A DNA stretch of 64,000 bases from Actinomycetota bacterium (GCA_026392935.1 JAPLBE010000017.1:34749-98748), one strand, 5' to 3'; positions 27,449 through 37,622 are shown, counted from the first letter of the stretch. The notes: generated by a model from the letters alone, not told the origin. Made by a program: numbers and translations.

Positions 27449-28897
27449 ATGACTTTTGAATACGCACCGGCGCCTGAATCTCGATCTATCGTCTCTATCA
27501 AGCCTAAGTATGGCCACTTCATCAATGGATCTTTTGTCGCTGGAAAGAAGCACTTTCCCACAATCAATCCTGCTACTGAAGAGATCCTGAGCCACATATC
27601 TTTAGGTGGAGCTTCAGATGTTGATAAAGCCGTAATGGCTGCGCAGAAAGCGTATACAAAGACGTGGTCAAAATTAACTGGCAAAGAGCGAGGAAAGTAT
27701 CTCTATCGCATTGCGCGCATTCTTCAAGAGCGCGCACGTGAATTCGCAGTTCTAGAGACCCTTGATAATGGAAAACCAATCCGCGAAACCCGGGATATCG
27801 ATATTCCACTCGTTGCGGCACACTTTTTTTATCATGCAGGGTGGGCTGACAAATTAGATTATGCAGGTCTTGGCCACTCTCCTGCGCCCTACGGAGTTGC
27901 CGGACAAATCATTCCTTGGAATTTCCCACTTCTAATGCTCGCATGGAAAGTTGCACCAGCGCTTGCAACAGGAAATACCGTAGTACTTAAGCCAGCCGAA
28001 ACAACATCGCTCACGGCACTTCTCTTTGCTGAAGTATGTCAGCAAGCTGAACTTCCTGATGGTGTAGTAAACATCGTTACAGGAGATGGTTCTACAGGGG
28101 CAGCAATTGTGAACCATCCAGGAATTCACAAAATTGCTTTTACTGGTTCGACAGATGTGGGCAAGAAGATTGCTCGTGCTATTGCTTCAACTGATAAGAA
28201 GGCAACTCTTGAACTTGGTGGCAAAGGTGCAAATATTGTCTTTGACGATGCACCTGTCGATGAAACTGTAGAAGGTATTGTTAACGGAATATTCTTCAAT
28301 CAAGGCCATGTCTGCTGCGCCGGATCCCGTCTGATTGTGCAGGAGAGCATCGCCGAAGAGATTATTGAAAAACTCAAAGTAAGAATGGCAAAGATTCGAG
28401 TGGGCGATCCGCTCGATAAAAACACAGATCTTGGTGCGATAAATTCTAAAGAGCAGCTAAACAAAATTAATGAACTCTCTGCTGTTGGAGATGCTGAAGG
28501 AGCAGAACGCTGGAGTCCGCAGTGCACTCTTTCGAATAAGGGCTACTGGTTTGCTCCCACAATCTTTACTGGGGTAACTCAAGCCCATCGCATTGCACAG
28601 GAAGAGATTTTCGGTCCAGTCCTTTCAGTGTTGACCTTTAGAACTCCGCAAGAGGCTATAGATAAGGCGAATAACTCTCCCTTTGGTCTCTCTGCAGGAA
28701 TCTGGAGCGAGAAAGGCTCCCGTATTTTCTGGGCAAGCCAACACCTTAAAGCTGGTGTTATCTGGGCAAATACATTTAATAAATTTGATCCGGCATCGCC
28801 ATTTGGTGGTTATAAGGAATCTGGCTGGGGCCGCGAAGGTGGCAAACATGGCTTAGCTGCGTATTTGAAAAATGGTAAAGAAACCGGGGCGAAATAA
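27449..28897 (+). CDS. aldehyde dehydrogenase, catalytic
   Basis: NAD(P)-dependent aldehyde oxidation; the likely substrate is acetaldehyde from DeoC. The 482 residues include the cofactor motif IPWNFPLLM (about 153), FTGSTDVGKKIA, the general base in LELGGKGANIVF and the catalytic cysteine in NQGHVCCAGSR. GAAGAGG lies about 7 nt before the ATG. It abuts the next gene, which encodes an ALDH-fold protein without a catalytic cysteine. Together (482 + 283 residues) they resemble the two halves of ALDH16 proteins. Confidence 0.92.
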   Translation: MTFEYAPAPESRSIVSIKPKYGHFINGSFVAGKKHFPTINPATEEILSHISLGGASDVDKAVMAAQKAYTKTWSKLTGKERGKYLYRIARILQERAREFAVLETLDNGKPIRETRDIDIPLVAAHFFYHAGWADKLDYAGLGHSPAPYGVAGQIIPWNFPLLMLAWKVAPALATGNTVVLKPAETTSLTALLFAEVCQQAELPDGVVNIVTGDGSTGAAIVNHPGIHKIAFTGSTDVGKKIARAIASTDKKATLELGGKGANIVFDDAPVDETVEGIVNGIFFNQGHVCCAGSRLIVQESIAEEIIEKLKVRMAKIRVGDPLDKNTDLGAINSKEQLNKINELSAVGDAEGAERWSPQCTLSNKGYWFAPTIFTGVTQAHRIAQEEIFGPVLSVLTFRTPQEAIDKANNSPFGLSAGIWSEKGSRIFWASQHLKAGVIWANTFNKFDPASPFGGYKESGWGREGGKHGLAAYLKNGKETGAK

Positions 28898-29749
28898 ATG
28901 GCTACTAAGAAAGAGTCTCGCGTAGAAGTGAAAAAGACTTACAAACTCTTCATCAATGGCGCGTTTCCACGAAGTGAATCTGGTCGCGTCTTTGAAGTGA
29001 CTGCAAAGAATGGCGAGTTCATTGCTAACCCAGCACTTGCATCCCATAAAGATTTGCGTGATGCCGTCACTGCAGCACGCGCAGCACAATCTGGATGGTC
29101 AAAGGCAACTGCGTATAACCGCGGTCAAATTCTTTACCGAATTGCTGAAATGCTTGAAGGTAGAGCGAATCAATTTGAATCCGAGATTGCCCTTAGTTCT
29201 CAGATCAATTCTGCAAAAGCGAAGTCGCTGGTTGCGCAAGCTATCGATCGATGGGTCTGGTATGCAGGGTGGAGCGACAAACTTCAAGCAGTCAGCGGTG
29301 CAACCAATCCAGTATCTGGTCCATTCTTCAACTTTTCTATCTCTGAACCACAAGGTGTAGTTGCGATTGCTGCCTCAGATAACTTCCTTGAATTTATCGA
29401 TGCACTTGGTGCAGCAGTTGTTTCTGGCAATACCTCCATTGTGCTCGTGCCCGGAGGCCTAGCAGTTCCTGCAATGTCATTTGCTGAAGTACTGGCAACA
29501 AGTGATCTTCCTGCTGGAGTAATCAATATTCTTACAGGTTCCCTTGATGAACTAGCTCCGTGGGCAGCTTCTCACATGGATATTGATGGCTTTGATATTT
29601 CTGGAATTCAAAAGAAGAAACAGGGCGCTCTCAAAGAAGCAGGAGCTGAGAACCTCAAAAGGATTCACTCCTTTGAATCAGGAAAGACTCCCGCACGAAT
29701 TCTTGCCTTTATGGAATCCAAAACCGTCTGGCACTCGGTAGGAGTTTAA
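28898..29749 (+). CDS. ALDH-fold protein lacking the catalytic half
   Basis: A 283-residue protein that resembles only the cofactor-binding part of aldehyde dehydrogenases (residues about 20-225, e.g. YKLFINGAFPRSESGR, SEPQGVVAIAA, GVINILTGS). The catalytic domain with its cysteine and most of the C-terminal bridging region are missing. The reading frame is intact and codon use matches its neighbours, so it is not an obvious pseudogene. It starts on the base after the first ALDH stop. A structural partner of the upstream enzyme is the best guess. Confidence 0.75.
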   Translation: MATKKESRVEVKKTYKLFINGAFPRSESGRVFEVTAKNGEFIANPALASHKDLRDAVTAARAAQSGWSKATAYNRGQILYRIAEMLEGRANQFESEIALSSQINSAKAKSLVAQAIDRWVWYAGWSDKLQAVSGATNPVSGPFFNFSISEPQGVVAIAASDNFLEFIDALGAAVVSGNTSIVLVPGGLAVPAMSFAEVLATSDLPAGVINILTGSLDELAPWAASHMDIDGFDISGIQKKKQGALKEAGAENLKRIHSFESGKTPARILAFMESKTVWHSVGV

Positions 29750-29755
29750 GAGTTC

Positions 29756-30850
29756 TTACTCTCCTGCAATAGTTAAATAGGCTGGTTTTACAACGTTTTC
29801 AATAATTGCTAGACGCTCTTCGAATGGAATAAAAGAGCTCTTGAGTGCATTAATGGTCACGCGCTGCAAATCTTGGAATGTCCAATCACATTGCTTAACC
29901 ATCTCTGTCATTTCTCGGCTCATGGATGTTGCAGACATTAAACGATTATCAGTATTGATTGTGACGCGGAAGCGAAGTTTCGCAAGTTTCGCCAGTGGAT
30001 GATGTGCAAATGAATCTGCGACACCGGTTTGAATATTTGATGATGGACACATTTCAAGTGGCACACGGCGATCGCGAACATATGCAGCAAGTCGACCTAA
30101 TCGAGCCGGGGTATGGTTGAAATCAATATCGTCAGTAATGCGAACGCCATGACCAAGGCGTTCTGCGCCACATAATTGAATCGCTTCCCAGATTGATGGC
30201 AGACCATATGCCTCACCAGCATGAATAGTGAAGTGTGCATTTTCTCTGCGCAAGTATTCAAATGTGTCCAACTGATCACTAGGTGGAAAACCATCTTCCG
30301 GTCCAGCAATATCAAAACCAACAACGCCTTGATCGCGGTACTTCACTGCAAGTTCAGCAACCTCTTGGGATCTCTCATTCTGACGCATTCCGCACAGTAG
30401 AGACAAAACCCGAATGCTATTTCCCTCAGATTTTGCTTCGACTTCACCTGCGCGAAACCCCTCGAGTATTGATTCGATTACTTGCGAGAGTGACATTCCT
30501 TCTTCCGTTAAAAGCTCTGGGGCCATACGAACTTCTGCATACACAACACCATCACGTGCTAGGTCCACTGCGCACTCGCGAGCAACACGAACAACATCTT
30601 CTTTGCGTTGCATCACTGCAACTGTGTGAGCAAAAGTTTCTAAGTATGAAACTAAGGAACCGGAATCACATGATGCTCTAAACCACTCTGCTAATTCTGT
30701 TGCATCGTACGTTGGTAGTTCATGGCCAATTTCCTTGGCAATATCAATAATTGTTTGTGGACGTAGACCACCATCAAGGTGATCATGCAGCAACGCTTTC
30801 GGTAAACGCTTTACTTGTTCAGCCGTTGGTTTTTTAGTTAGGTTGCTCAT
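29756..30850 (-). CDS. add: adenosine deaminase
   Basis: Zn-dependent deamination of (deoxy)adenosine to (deoxy)inosine, which the PNP can then cleave. The 364-residue protein has [10 protein letters not shown] (22-31), [10 protein letters not shown] with the proton-donor Glu, RLGHGVR, and CPSSN; the usual metal-ligand Asp lies in INTDNR. It is the last gene of the minus-strand nucleoside operon. Its ATG overlaps the deoA stop (TAATG). It converges on the truncated ALDH-fold gene with only 6 bases between. Confidence 0.93.
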   Translation of the reverse strand: MSNLTKKPTAEQVKRLPKALLHDHLDGGLRPQTIIDIAKEIGHELPTYDATELAEWFRASCDSGSLVSYLETFAHTVAVMQRKEDVVRVARECAVDLARDGVVYAEVRMAPELLTEEGMSLSQVIESILEGFRAGEVEAKSEGNSIRVLSLLCGMRQNERSQEVAELAVKYRDQGVVGFDIAGPEDGFPPSDQLDTFEYLRRENAHFTIHAGEAYGLPSIWEAIQLCGAERLGHGVRITDDIDFNHTPARLGRLAAYVRDRRVPLEMCPSSNIQTGVADSFAHHPLAKLAKLRFRVTINTDNRLMSATSMSREMTEMVKQCDWTFQDLQRVTINALKSSFIPFEERLAIIENVVKPAYLTIAGE

Positions 30851-32136
30851 TATTGAATTCTCTCAAGAATTAGGGGCAAACGGTTAACTGTTCCCCCTTC
30901 GATGATTGTGACAGCGCCTTGGAGGATCTCCAGAGCCCTTTCAAAGCGCGCAGGTTCATCTGTATGTAGCGTCATGAGAGGCGCACCGGCTGTGATGTGA
31001 TCCCCTGGTTTTGCGTGGAGCTCAATTCCTGCACCTGCCTGAACTTTCTCGCCCTGCTTAGAACGCCCAGCACCAAGTCGCCATGCACTCACGCCAACTT
31101 TCATGGCATCCATCGTTGTGATTATTCCTGACGCATGGGCCGTAACAACATGTTGCTCACGGGCGATAGGTAGCGCTGCATCTGGATTGCCACCTTGTGC
31201 AGAAATCATTCTGCGCCAATGATCCATCGCACTTCCATCTTTCAAAGCTGTTTCAGGATCTTTGCCAACTATTCCTGCTGCATCGATCATTTCTCGCGCA
31301 AGAATTATTGTTAGCTCAACAACATCCGCAGGGCCCCCACCTGCGAGAACTTCTACTGACTCACGCACTTCTAGGGCATTTCCGGCAGTTAGCCCAAGAG
31401 GAACATCCATAGCTGTAACCAATGCACGAGTATTTACTCCGGCGTCTTTCCCAAGTTGCACCATAGTGCGAGCAAGTTCAGCTGCCTTCTTTGGATCTGA
31501 CATAAATGCCCCGCTGCCTGTTTTAACATCTAGAACAAGTGCTGATGTTCCTTCGGCGATCTTCTTACTCATGATTGACGATGCAATAAGTGGAATAGCT
31601 TCCACCGTTGCAGTCACATCTCGCAGTGCGTATAACTTCTTGTCGGCAGGTGCTAGTCCTGCACCAGCTGCGCATATTACTGCGCCGGTATCTTGTAATA
31701 CTTTGAGCATTTCATCATTTGTTAGCGATGCACGCCAACCAGGAATAGATTCAAGTTTGTCGAGCGTTCCGCCAGTATGTCCTAAGCCGCGACCAGAAAG
31801 TTGTGGAACTGCTCCCCCGCATGCAGCTACAAGTGGAGCAAGCGGCAAAGTGATTTTGTCTCCAACGCCGCCAGTGGAATGTTTGTCAGCAGTCTTTCGA
31901 TCAAGTGCCGACCAGTTCATTCTCTCGCCACTATTAATCATGGCATTTGTCCAACGTGAAATTTCGCGAGAGTTCATGCCATTAAGAAGTATGGCCATCA
32001 AAAGCGCCGACATTTGTTCGTCTGCTACAGCACCTCGGGTGTAGGCATCAATTACCCAGTCGATTTGAGTATCGGTTAACTCGTGCGAGTCACGCTTGGC
32101 CGCAATGATTTCTACGGCAGCAAAGGGTTCAATCAT
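30850..32136 (-). CDS. deoA: thymidine/pyrimidine-nucleoside phosphorylase
   Basis: Phosphorolysis of thymidine (and perhaps uridine) to base and (deoxy)ribose 1-phosphate. The 428-residue protein has the conserved [31 protein letters not shown] and KTGSGAFM motifs of the NP-II family. It overlaps cdd as ATGA and add as TAATG. Whether it is a strict thymidine phosphorylase or the broader Pdp type cannot be read from the sequence. Sugar phosphates feed the mutase and deoC on the opposite strand. Confidence 0.94.
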   Translation of the reverse strand: MIEPFAAVEIIAAKRDSHELTDTQIDWVIDAYTRGAVADEQMSALLMAILLNGMNSREISRWTNAMINSGERMNWSALDRKTADKHSTGGVGDKITLPLAPLVAACGGAVPQLSGRGLGHTGGTLDKLESIPGWRASLTNDEMLKVLQDTGAVICAAGAGLAPADKKLYALRDVTATVEAIPLIASSIMSKKIAEGTSALVLDVKTGSGAFMSDPKKAAELARTMVQLGKDAGVNTRALVTAMDVPLGLTAGNALEVRESVEVLAGGGPADVVELTIILAREMIDAAGIVGKDPETALKDGSAMDHWRRMISAQGGNPDAALPIAREQHVVTAHASGIITTMDAMKVGVSAWRLGAGRSKQGEKVQAGAGIELHAKPGDHITAGAPLMTLHTDEPARFERALEILQGAVTIIEGGTVNRLPLILERIQ

Positions 32137-32537
32137 GAAAGGCGATTCTCAATTTCTTCGGGACCAAAAGCCCATGGAAGTAAATCATTAAGTGTTTTTA
32201 CGCCTTGATCGGTCATTAATTGCAGAGTTGATCCGCCATGTTCTTGAAGCAATTGACGGCATCGTCCACATGGCATCAATGGATTTCCTGAGATATCTAC
32301 GCATGCGAATGCAACAAGTCGCCCACCACCTGATGCAATGAGTGAAGAAACTAGGCCACATTCAGCACACAGTGTTAAACCGTAACTAGCATTTTCAACA
32401 TTGCACCCTGTGACAACCCGCCCGTCATCGACTAGAGCGGCAACACCCACCGGAAACCTAGAGTAAGGAACATAAGCTTTCTTCATTGCACCAAGTGCTT
32501 CGGTGCGCAGTAGCTCCCAATTAATATCCATACCCAC
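32133..32537 (-). CDS. cdd: cytidine deaminase
   Basis: Zn-dependent deamination of (deoxy)cytidine to (deoxy)uridine. The 134-residue tetrameric-type enzyme has VENASYGLTLCAECG with a cysteine ligand and the catalytic Glu, and PCGRCRQ with the other two cysteines. I use GTG 32537, which overlaps the permease TAG and has GGAGG 6 nt upstream; ATG 32531 is the alternative and would sit too far from that site. Confidence 0.94.
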   Translation of the reverse strand: MGMDINWELLRTEALGAMKKAYVPYSRFPVGVAALVDDGRVVTGCNVENASYGLTLCAECGLVSSLIASGGGRLVAFACVDISGNPLMPCGRCRQLLQEHGGSTLQLMTDQGVKTLNDLLPWAFGPEEIENRLS

Positions 32538-33808
32538 TAACCGCCTCCACGTTTATAGGCAACTCCATCAGCTGCTGGTGCTCGAACTTTTCCTACAAAA
32601 CCTGAAACAGCAATAATTGTTGCAATATATGGGGCCATCAACATAAATTCTGATGGAATTGGTGTTCCAGTAATAGTGAGCAAACCTTGTAAGTTATCTG
32701 CAAAACCGAAAATAAGCGCTGCAGCTACCGCTCCAAGCGGGCTCCAACGACCAAAGATAAGTGCAGCGAGTGCGATAAATCCTTTACCGGCAGTCATCTC
32801 TTTACTGAATGCGCCAACTGCACCAAGTGTAAAGAAGGCACCGCCCAAACCGGCAACAGCGCCAGCAATTAGAACGTTGCGGAAACGAATCTTATTGACA
32901 TCAATTCCAACTGATTCAGCAGCCGTTGGATGTTCTCCCACGGCGCGAGTACGTAATCCCCACTTAGATTTAAAGAGTGCAATGTGAATAACGATGACTG
33001 CCACATACATCAAGTAAACGATGATGCTCTGCGTAAAGAGGGTAGGACCGATAACTGGAATTTTAGAAAGTATCGGAATCTCGATGGGGGCAAAAGTTCC
33101 ACCTGAGTTCCATGTCGATTGATATGGAATGAGCAATCTCTTATAGAGGAAACCAGTGAGTCCAATGACGAGAACATTAAGGACGAAGCCTAAAACCACT
33201 TGATCGATTCCATACTTGATCGCAAAGACAGCTAGCAACCAAGCAATAGCCATTCCCGCAAATGGGGCGATGATCAGTCCAGCAATTTTATTCTGCGTCA
33301 ACGATGCGATGACACCTGACATGAATGCACCAGCAAGCAACTGTCCTTCGATTGCTATGTTGATAACACCGGAACGCTCTGAGAGCACTCCAGCCATCGC
33401 TCCAAAGATCAGTGGAACTGAGAGGAAAAGCGCCCCTTGCAAAAGACCTGTGAACGGAATGAATTTTCCGGCAGCTGCCCAACAGAGAAATGACATAAGA
33501 AATGCTGCACCAAATAGTGCACTGGCAGCACGATTTGTTTTTCGTGCACGAAACTGTAGCGTTGCAATACCAACTGCAAGCAAAGCAATCACTGCAAAGA
33601 AAAGCCCACCAGTCTTTGAATTAACAATAATCTCTTTTGTGATTACCCATTCATTGCCTAGAACAAAGCTGTAGGTGACAGGTTGTCCCGTCTTTGGAAG
33701 TAACCCGAAAATAGCTAGCGCAAAGGCTCCAAGGCTTGCCATTGTCATGATTCCGCGCTTCTGTCGGCGTTCTGGCGCAGAGAGTGCGCGTACTTCAAGA
33801 GTACTCAT
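32537..33808 (-). CDS. nucleoside ABC transporter permease (second subunit)
   Basis: Inner-membrane permease of 423 residues with about ten helices. It contains the family-2 BPD permease stretch ERSGVINIAIEGQLLAGAF and GINVNKIRFRNVLIAGAVAGLGGAF-like segments seen in BMP-associated permeases. The ATG (MSTLEV) overlaps the stop of the first permease as TGATG; the longer frame adds four unsupported residues. It forms a heterodimer with the upstream permease. Confidence 0.9.
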   Translation of the reverse strand: MSTLEVRALSAPERRQKRGIMTMASLGAFALAIFGLLPKTGQPVTYSFVLGNEWVITKEIIVNSKTGGLFFAVIALLAVGIATLQFRARKTNRAASALFGAAFLMSFLCWAAAGKFIPFTGLLQGALFLSVPLIFGAMAGVLSERSGVINIAIEGQLLAGAFMSGVIASLTQNKIAGLIIAPFAGMAIAWLLAVFAIKYGIDQVVLGFVLNVLVIGLTGFLYKRLLIPYQSTWNSGGTFAPIEIPILSKIPVIGPTLFTQSIIVYLMYVAVIVIHIALFKSKWGLRTRAVGEHPTAAESVGIDVNKIRFRNVLIAGAVAGLGGAFFTLGAVGAFSKEMTAGKGFIALAALIFGRWSPLGAVAAALIFGFADNLQGLLTITGTPIPSEFMLMAPYIATIIAVSGFVGKVRAPAADGVAYKRGGG

Positions 33809-34959
33809 CAGCCATTCCAACCTTTCGAAGCAATAGTTTGGCCCGCATCGACGTTCTTAAGGCGGAAGAGCGCTTTAATGAGTGTAGGTGCTGCGATAAA
33901 GAGAACAACCAGAGCCTGAATAACCAAGACCAAGTCGAGCGGTGTTTCAGTACTCGCCTGCATTGTTAATCCACCTGCGCGGAGTGCGCCAAATAAAAGA
34001 GCTGCAAAGACTGTACCGATGGGTGTTGCTCGACCAAGAAGTGCAACAGTGATTGCATCAAATCCAAAAGTTCCACCAACACCTGACGTCATGGCATATT
34101 CTGAACCGAGAATCTGAACCGCTCCACCAAGGCCAGCGAGTGCGCCTGCAATAAACATTACCGATGTCGTTACGCGAGCTACTGAAATACCCGCAGTGCG
34201 TGATGCAGCAGCATTTGCACCAACCGCGCGGAATCTAAATCCCCATGTACTGCGCGTGAGTAGCCACCAGATTCCACCTGCTGCTAACAAAGCAATGATA
34301 AAACCAAAATTGGCACGTAGCTCTGGACCAAAGAGATGCGGTAAGCGCGCGTTCTCGCTTACTTCTGGCGCTAGAGGATCTTGTCTGCCTGGACGCAAGA
34401 AAGCAGTTGTGCTGAGCAACCAGAGCAAGAAATATCCCGCAACATAGTTGAGCATAATCGTGACGATAACTTCATGAGCGCCAGTGCGAGCTTTGAGGAA
34501 TCCAACAAAACCACCATAAAGACCGGCAAAGAGCATTGCTACAACTATTGCTGCAATCGCGTGAAGAACGATGGGAAGTTCAAATGTAAAGCCAATCCAG
34601 CTTGCTCCGATTGCACCTGCAATAAATTGCCCTTGCGCACCGATATTAAATAGGCCTGCACGAAAAGCCAGTGCAACAGATAAACCGGTAAGGATTAGTG
34701 GCGAGGCTGCAACGAGAGTTTCAGAGAGTGGATAGAAACCTTGGAAGAAATGGCCTTCAGCAAGTTGTGGATCAAAGATAGATCCACGAAAGAGCGCCCA
34801 ATAAGCGCCAGCTGCAACTGAAAAACCTTTGCCGATCATTGATAAAGGTTGGTTCTTTAACTCCAATACCTTTGCATCAGATAGCGCCACAAGTAATCCA
34901 CTGGCAAGGAGCGCCATCGCAAACGAGAGAGCCGGCAAAATCAATTTCCTTAACTTCAC
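33808..34959 (-). CDS. nucleoside ABC transporter permease (first subunit)
   Basis: A 383-residue membrane protein with eight to ten helices and the FRAGLFNIGAQGQFIAGAI signature that matches the paralogous segment of the second permease. Family-2 permeases of this type serve sugars and, with BMP proteins, nucleosides. The GTG start overlaps the ATPase stop (GTGA) and the stop overlaps the next start, so all transporter genes are translated in series. Confidence 0.9.
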   Translation of the reverse strand: MKLRKLILPALSFAMALLASGLLVALSDAKVLELKNQPLSMIGKGFSVAAGAYWALFRGSIFDPQLAEGHFFQGFYPLSETLVAASPLILTGLSVALAFRAGLFNIGAQGQFIAGAIGASWIGFTFELPIVLHAIAAIVVAMLFAGLYGGFVGFLKARTGAHEVIVTIMLNYVAGYFLLWLLSTTAFLRPGRQDPLAPEVSENARLPHLFGPELRANFGFIIALLAAGGIWWLLTRSTWGFRFRAVGANAAASRTAGISVARVTTSVMFIAGALAGLGGAVQILGSEYAMTSGVGGTFGFDAITVALLGRATPIGTVFAALLFGALRAGGLTMQASTETPLDLVLVIQALVVLFIAAPTLIKALFRLKNVDAGQTIASKGWNG

Positions 34960-36455
34960 GGATGTACTCCTGCCATCAAAAGACCCAAATCTTCACGTGA
35001 TGTAGTTGCAGGAACAATCGCAATAAACTCTCCTCGATACATCACAGCGATGCGATCTGCAAGTGCGGAAACTTCATCGAGCTCAGTACTAAAGAGAAGT
35101 ACTGCTCGGCCACTTTCTCGCTCAGCGATAATGCGCTCGTGCACAAATTCAATGGAACCAACATCTAGCCCGCGTGTTGGTTGTGAAGCAACTACCAACT
35201 TCACAGGACGCGAGAGTTCGCGAGCAAGGACAACTTTCTGTTTATTTCCACCAGAGAGCGATGATGCACTGTCTTTTGCTGACTGAGTACGGATATCAAA
35301 TTCGGTTACTCGCTTTTCAGCTTCTTGCGAGACAACGCTTTGGGAGATAACAGGGCCTTTGGCATAAGGAGGCACGTCATGAAGGTCGAGAATCAGATTC
35401 TCTTCAATACTAAAGGATCCAATCAGTCCATCTTCTTCACGTGATTCTGGGACGAATGCGATTCCTGAATGCAGTGCTTCACGAACAGATGATTTAGTGA
35501 TGTTAACGCCATCAAGTGAGATTGAGCCCTGCACGTGTTCTTGCAATCCCACGATAGCCTCCGCCAATTCGGATTGCCCATTTCCTTGCACTCCTGCAAC
35601 TGCGAGTATTTCTCCGGTGCGAAGTTCGAACGAGACGTCTTTAACAAGTGCGCGTCCTGTGTGATCTGAAATGCTGAGATTCTTTACATCGAGCATGACT
35701 TTACCCAATTGCGGAGGATTCTTATCAACATCGAGTGAGACCGGACGACCAACCATGAGAGATGCCAGTTCCTCCTGTGAAGCAGATGGTGATGCCGTTC
35801 CGACAACTTTGCCACGACGAATAATGGTGATCTTGTCAGCTGCCTCTTTCACCTCGCGAAGTTTGTGGGTAATGAAGACGATCGAAGTTCCCTTTGCTTT
35901 TAGTTTCTTCATATTGCGCAGTAGCTCATCTGTTTCTTGGGGAGTCAGTACTGCGGTAGGTTCATCGAGAATAAGCACTTTTGCGTCATAAATCAGGGCT
36001 CGGATTATTTCAACGCGCTGTTGGAGTCCAACTGGAAGATTTTCCACAAGTGCGTCGGGATCGATATCAAAATTAAATTCTGCTGAGACTCTTAAAATTT
36101 CTTTTCTCGCGGCTTCAAGATCGAGAAGGCCAGGACCTTTGGTTTTTTCGTGGCCTAGGACGATGTTTTCTGCGACCGTAAATACTGGAATCAACATGAA
36201 GTGCTGATGCACCATGCCGATGCCAGCAGCGAGAGCATCTAACGGTGAATCAATGCTGACAACTTTTCCATCAACGCTAATTGTTCCTTCATCGGGAGCG
36301 AGCAATCCATAAACAATATTCATCAGAGTTGACTTGCCAGCACCATTTTCACCAAGGATTGCATGAATCTCACCATCACCTACTGCAAGGTCAATGGAAT
36401 CATTTGCGGTGAGGGACCCGAAGCGCTTAGTGATACCGCGCAATTCGAGTGACAT
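34956..36455 (-). CDS. nucleoside ABC transporter ATP-binding protein (tandem)
   Basis: A 499-residue protein with two ABC domains. The first has Walker A GENGAGKST and VLILDEPTAVLTP; the second has a degenerate P-loop GVQGNGQSE and a LSGGNKQKVVLARE signature, normal for the ribose/nucleoside importer class. It energises uptake through the two permeases. A strong hairpin just upstream separates it from the binding-protein gene, so its expression is probably lower than that of the binding protein. Confidence 0.92.
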   Translation of the reverse strand: MSLELRGITKRFGSLTANDSIDLAVGDGEIHAILGENGAGKSTLMNIVYGLLAPDEGTISVDGKVVSIDSPLDALAAGIGMVHQHFMLIPVFTVAENIVLGHEKTKGPGLLDLEAARKEILRVSAEFNFDIDPDALVENLPVGLQQRVEIIRALIYDAKVLILDEPTAVLTPQETDELLRNMKKLKAKGTSIVFITHKLREVKEAADKITIIRRGKVVGTASPSASQEELASLMVGRPVSLDVDKNPPQLGKVMLDVKNLSISDHTGRALVKDVSFELRTGEILAVAGVQGNGQSELAEAIVGLQEHVQGSISLDGVNITKSSVREALHSGIAFVPESREEDGLIGSFSIEENLILDLHDVPPYAKGPVISQSVVSQEAEKRVTEFDIRTQSAKDSASSLSGGNKQKVVLARELSRPVKLVVASQPTRGLDVGSIEFVHERIIAERESGRAVLLFSTELDEVSALADRIAVMYRGEFIAIVPATTSREDLGLLMAGVHP

Positions 36456-36504
36456 GTGCGTAAATCTACTAGTTTTCGTGCACTTTAGAAAGCATGGGGA
36501 AAAT

Positions 36505-36540
36505 AAAACTGGGCTAGCACCGAAGTGCTAGCCCAGTTTT
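36505..36540 (-). terminator. strong hairpin terminator/attenuator between binding protein and ABC genes
   Basis: A perfect 16-bp stem AAAACTGGGCTAGCAC / GTGCTAGCCCAGTTTT closes on a TTCG loop when read on the minus strand, followed by a T-rich stretch. It lies 20 nt after the BMP stop and 49 nt before the ATPase start. Partial readthrough would give high binding protein and low transporter levels, as in many ABC operons. Confidence 0.85.
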
Positions 36541-36560
36541 GTAACTGATTGGTCAACTAA

Positions 36561-37622
36561 TTACTTAGCTGAAACCTTTCCACTACGGATAGAAGCGCCG
36601 AGCTTTGTAACTTCGGTACGTAGCGCTGTAGGAACCATACGGATCAAGTCATGGTAAGGAGCAAGGAATGTTCCACCATTCTTGAGGTTACCGTTGTAAC
36701 CTGTCGAAGAGAACTTTCCAGCAGCTTGATCAGCGATAACAGCCTGTACTGATGTTCCAACACCCTTGACTACAGATGTAAGAAGTACCTTTCTGTACTG
36801 TGGAGCTGCGACGAATCCATCTGTATCAACCCAGATAACAACTGACTTCTTTGAAGTCATTGAGTTACCTGCTGTTGCTCCACCAAGTCCACCGGCAACT
36901 GGGAAGATTACATCGGCACCCTGCTGCTCGAAGTTCTTAGAAATCTGAAGTGCCTTAGCTGAATCTGAGAAGCCACCGACGAATGTTCCGTCCTTCTTAG
37001 CTGTATCCCAACCAAGAACTGCGACTGACTTGCCCTTAGCCTTGTTGTAGTGCGCAACGCCCTTTGCAAATCCATCCATGAAGATTGTGACTGGTGGAAT
37101 GTTAAGTCCGCCGTATGTTGCAACTTTGCCTGTCTTTGAAACGCCAGCTGCTACGTAACCAGCTTGGAAAGCTGATTCATTTGTTGAGAATTCAAGTGGC
37201 TTCAGGTTATTAAACGTTTTTCCAGGATAAACATCACCTTTTGGACCGTGGTCTTGTCCATCTTGATCAACGATTGCGAAGTTCACTGTTGGGTTGGCTT
37301 TAGCTCCTTCAACGATTGCACTATTGATGAGGAATCCAACACCAACAATAATTGTGCATTTTTCGTCTACAAGCTTCTTGATGTTTGGTGCGTAATCAGC
37401 ATCCGTTGCCGCAGCAAGGTACTTAACTGTTACGTCTTTATTTGCCTTAGCCGCTGCTTGTGCGCCTGCCCAAGCTGATGCGTTAAATGACTTGTCGTCA
37501 ACGCCGCCTGTATCGAGTGCTAAACATGCCTTTGTTGCTGCTGCGTTTGCAGCTGGCGCTGAAACGCCGAATGCGAGTGCTGCAGCAGCGAATACTGCTA
37601 CAAACTTAAGTGTCTTCTTCAA
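36561..37622 (-). CDS. BMP-family nucleoside-binding protein 1
   Basis: Extracytoplasmic binding protein of 353 residues. It has a signal peptide with a hydrophobic core (6-20) and a likely AxA cleavage (ANA, near 28), then the BMP start ALDTGGVDDKSFNASAW. No lipobox cysteine follows the hydrophobic core, unlike many Gram-positive BMP lipoproteins. Homologues (PnrA, BmpA-type) bind purine and other nucleosides. The start is TTG with GGAGG just upstream. It has its own promoter and ends at a strong hairpin. Confidence 0.88.
   Translation of the reverse strand: MKKTLKFVAVFAAAALAFGVSAPAANAAATKACLALDTGGVDDKSFNASAWAGAQAAAKANKDVTVKYLAAATDADYAPNIKKLVDEKCTIIVGVGFLINSAIVEGAKANPTVNFAIVDQDGQDHGPKGDVYPGKTFNNLKPLEFSTNESAFQAGYVAAGVSKTGKVATYGGLNIPPVTIFMDGFAKGVAHYNKAKGKSVAVLGWDTAKKDGTFVGGFSDSAKALQISKNFEQQGADVIFPVAGGLGGATAGNSMTSKKSVVIWVDTDGFVAAPQYRKVLLTSVVKGVGTSVQAVIADQAAGKFSSTGYNGNLKNGGTFLAPYHDLIRMVPTALRTEVTKLGASIRSGKVSAK

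Noticed and set aside
28898..29749. Truncated ALDH gene as a pseudogene
   Set aside because: The frame is intact, starts exactly after its neighbour and keeps coding-like sequence throughout, so a functional short protein is more likely.
29750..29772. Bidirectional terminator between the ALDH-fold gene and add
   Set aside because: Only a 5-bp AT-rich stem (TAAGA/TCTTA) is present, too weak to call.
31262..32044. Long plus-strand open frame (260 residues) opposite deoA
   Set aside because: It has no recognisable domain and is rich in Ser/Ala/Pro, as expected from the complement of a Gly/Ala-rich gene. The minus-strand deoA has all family motifs.
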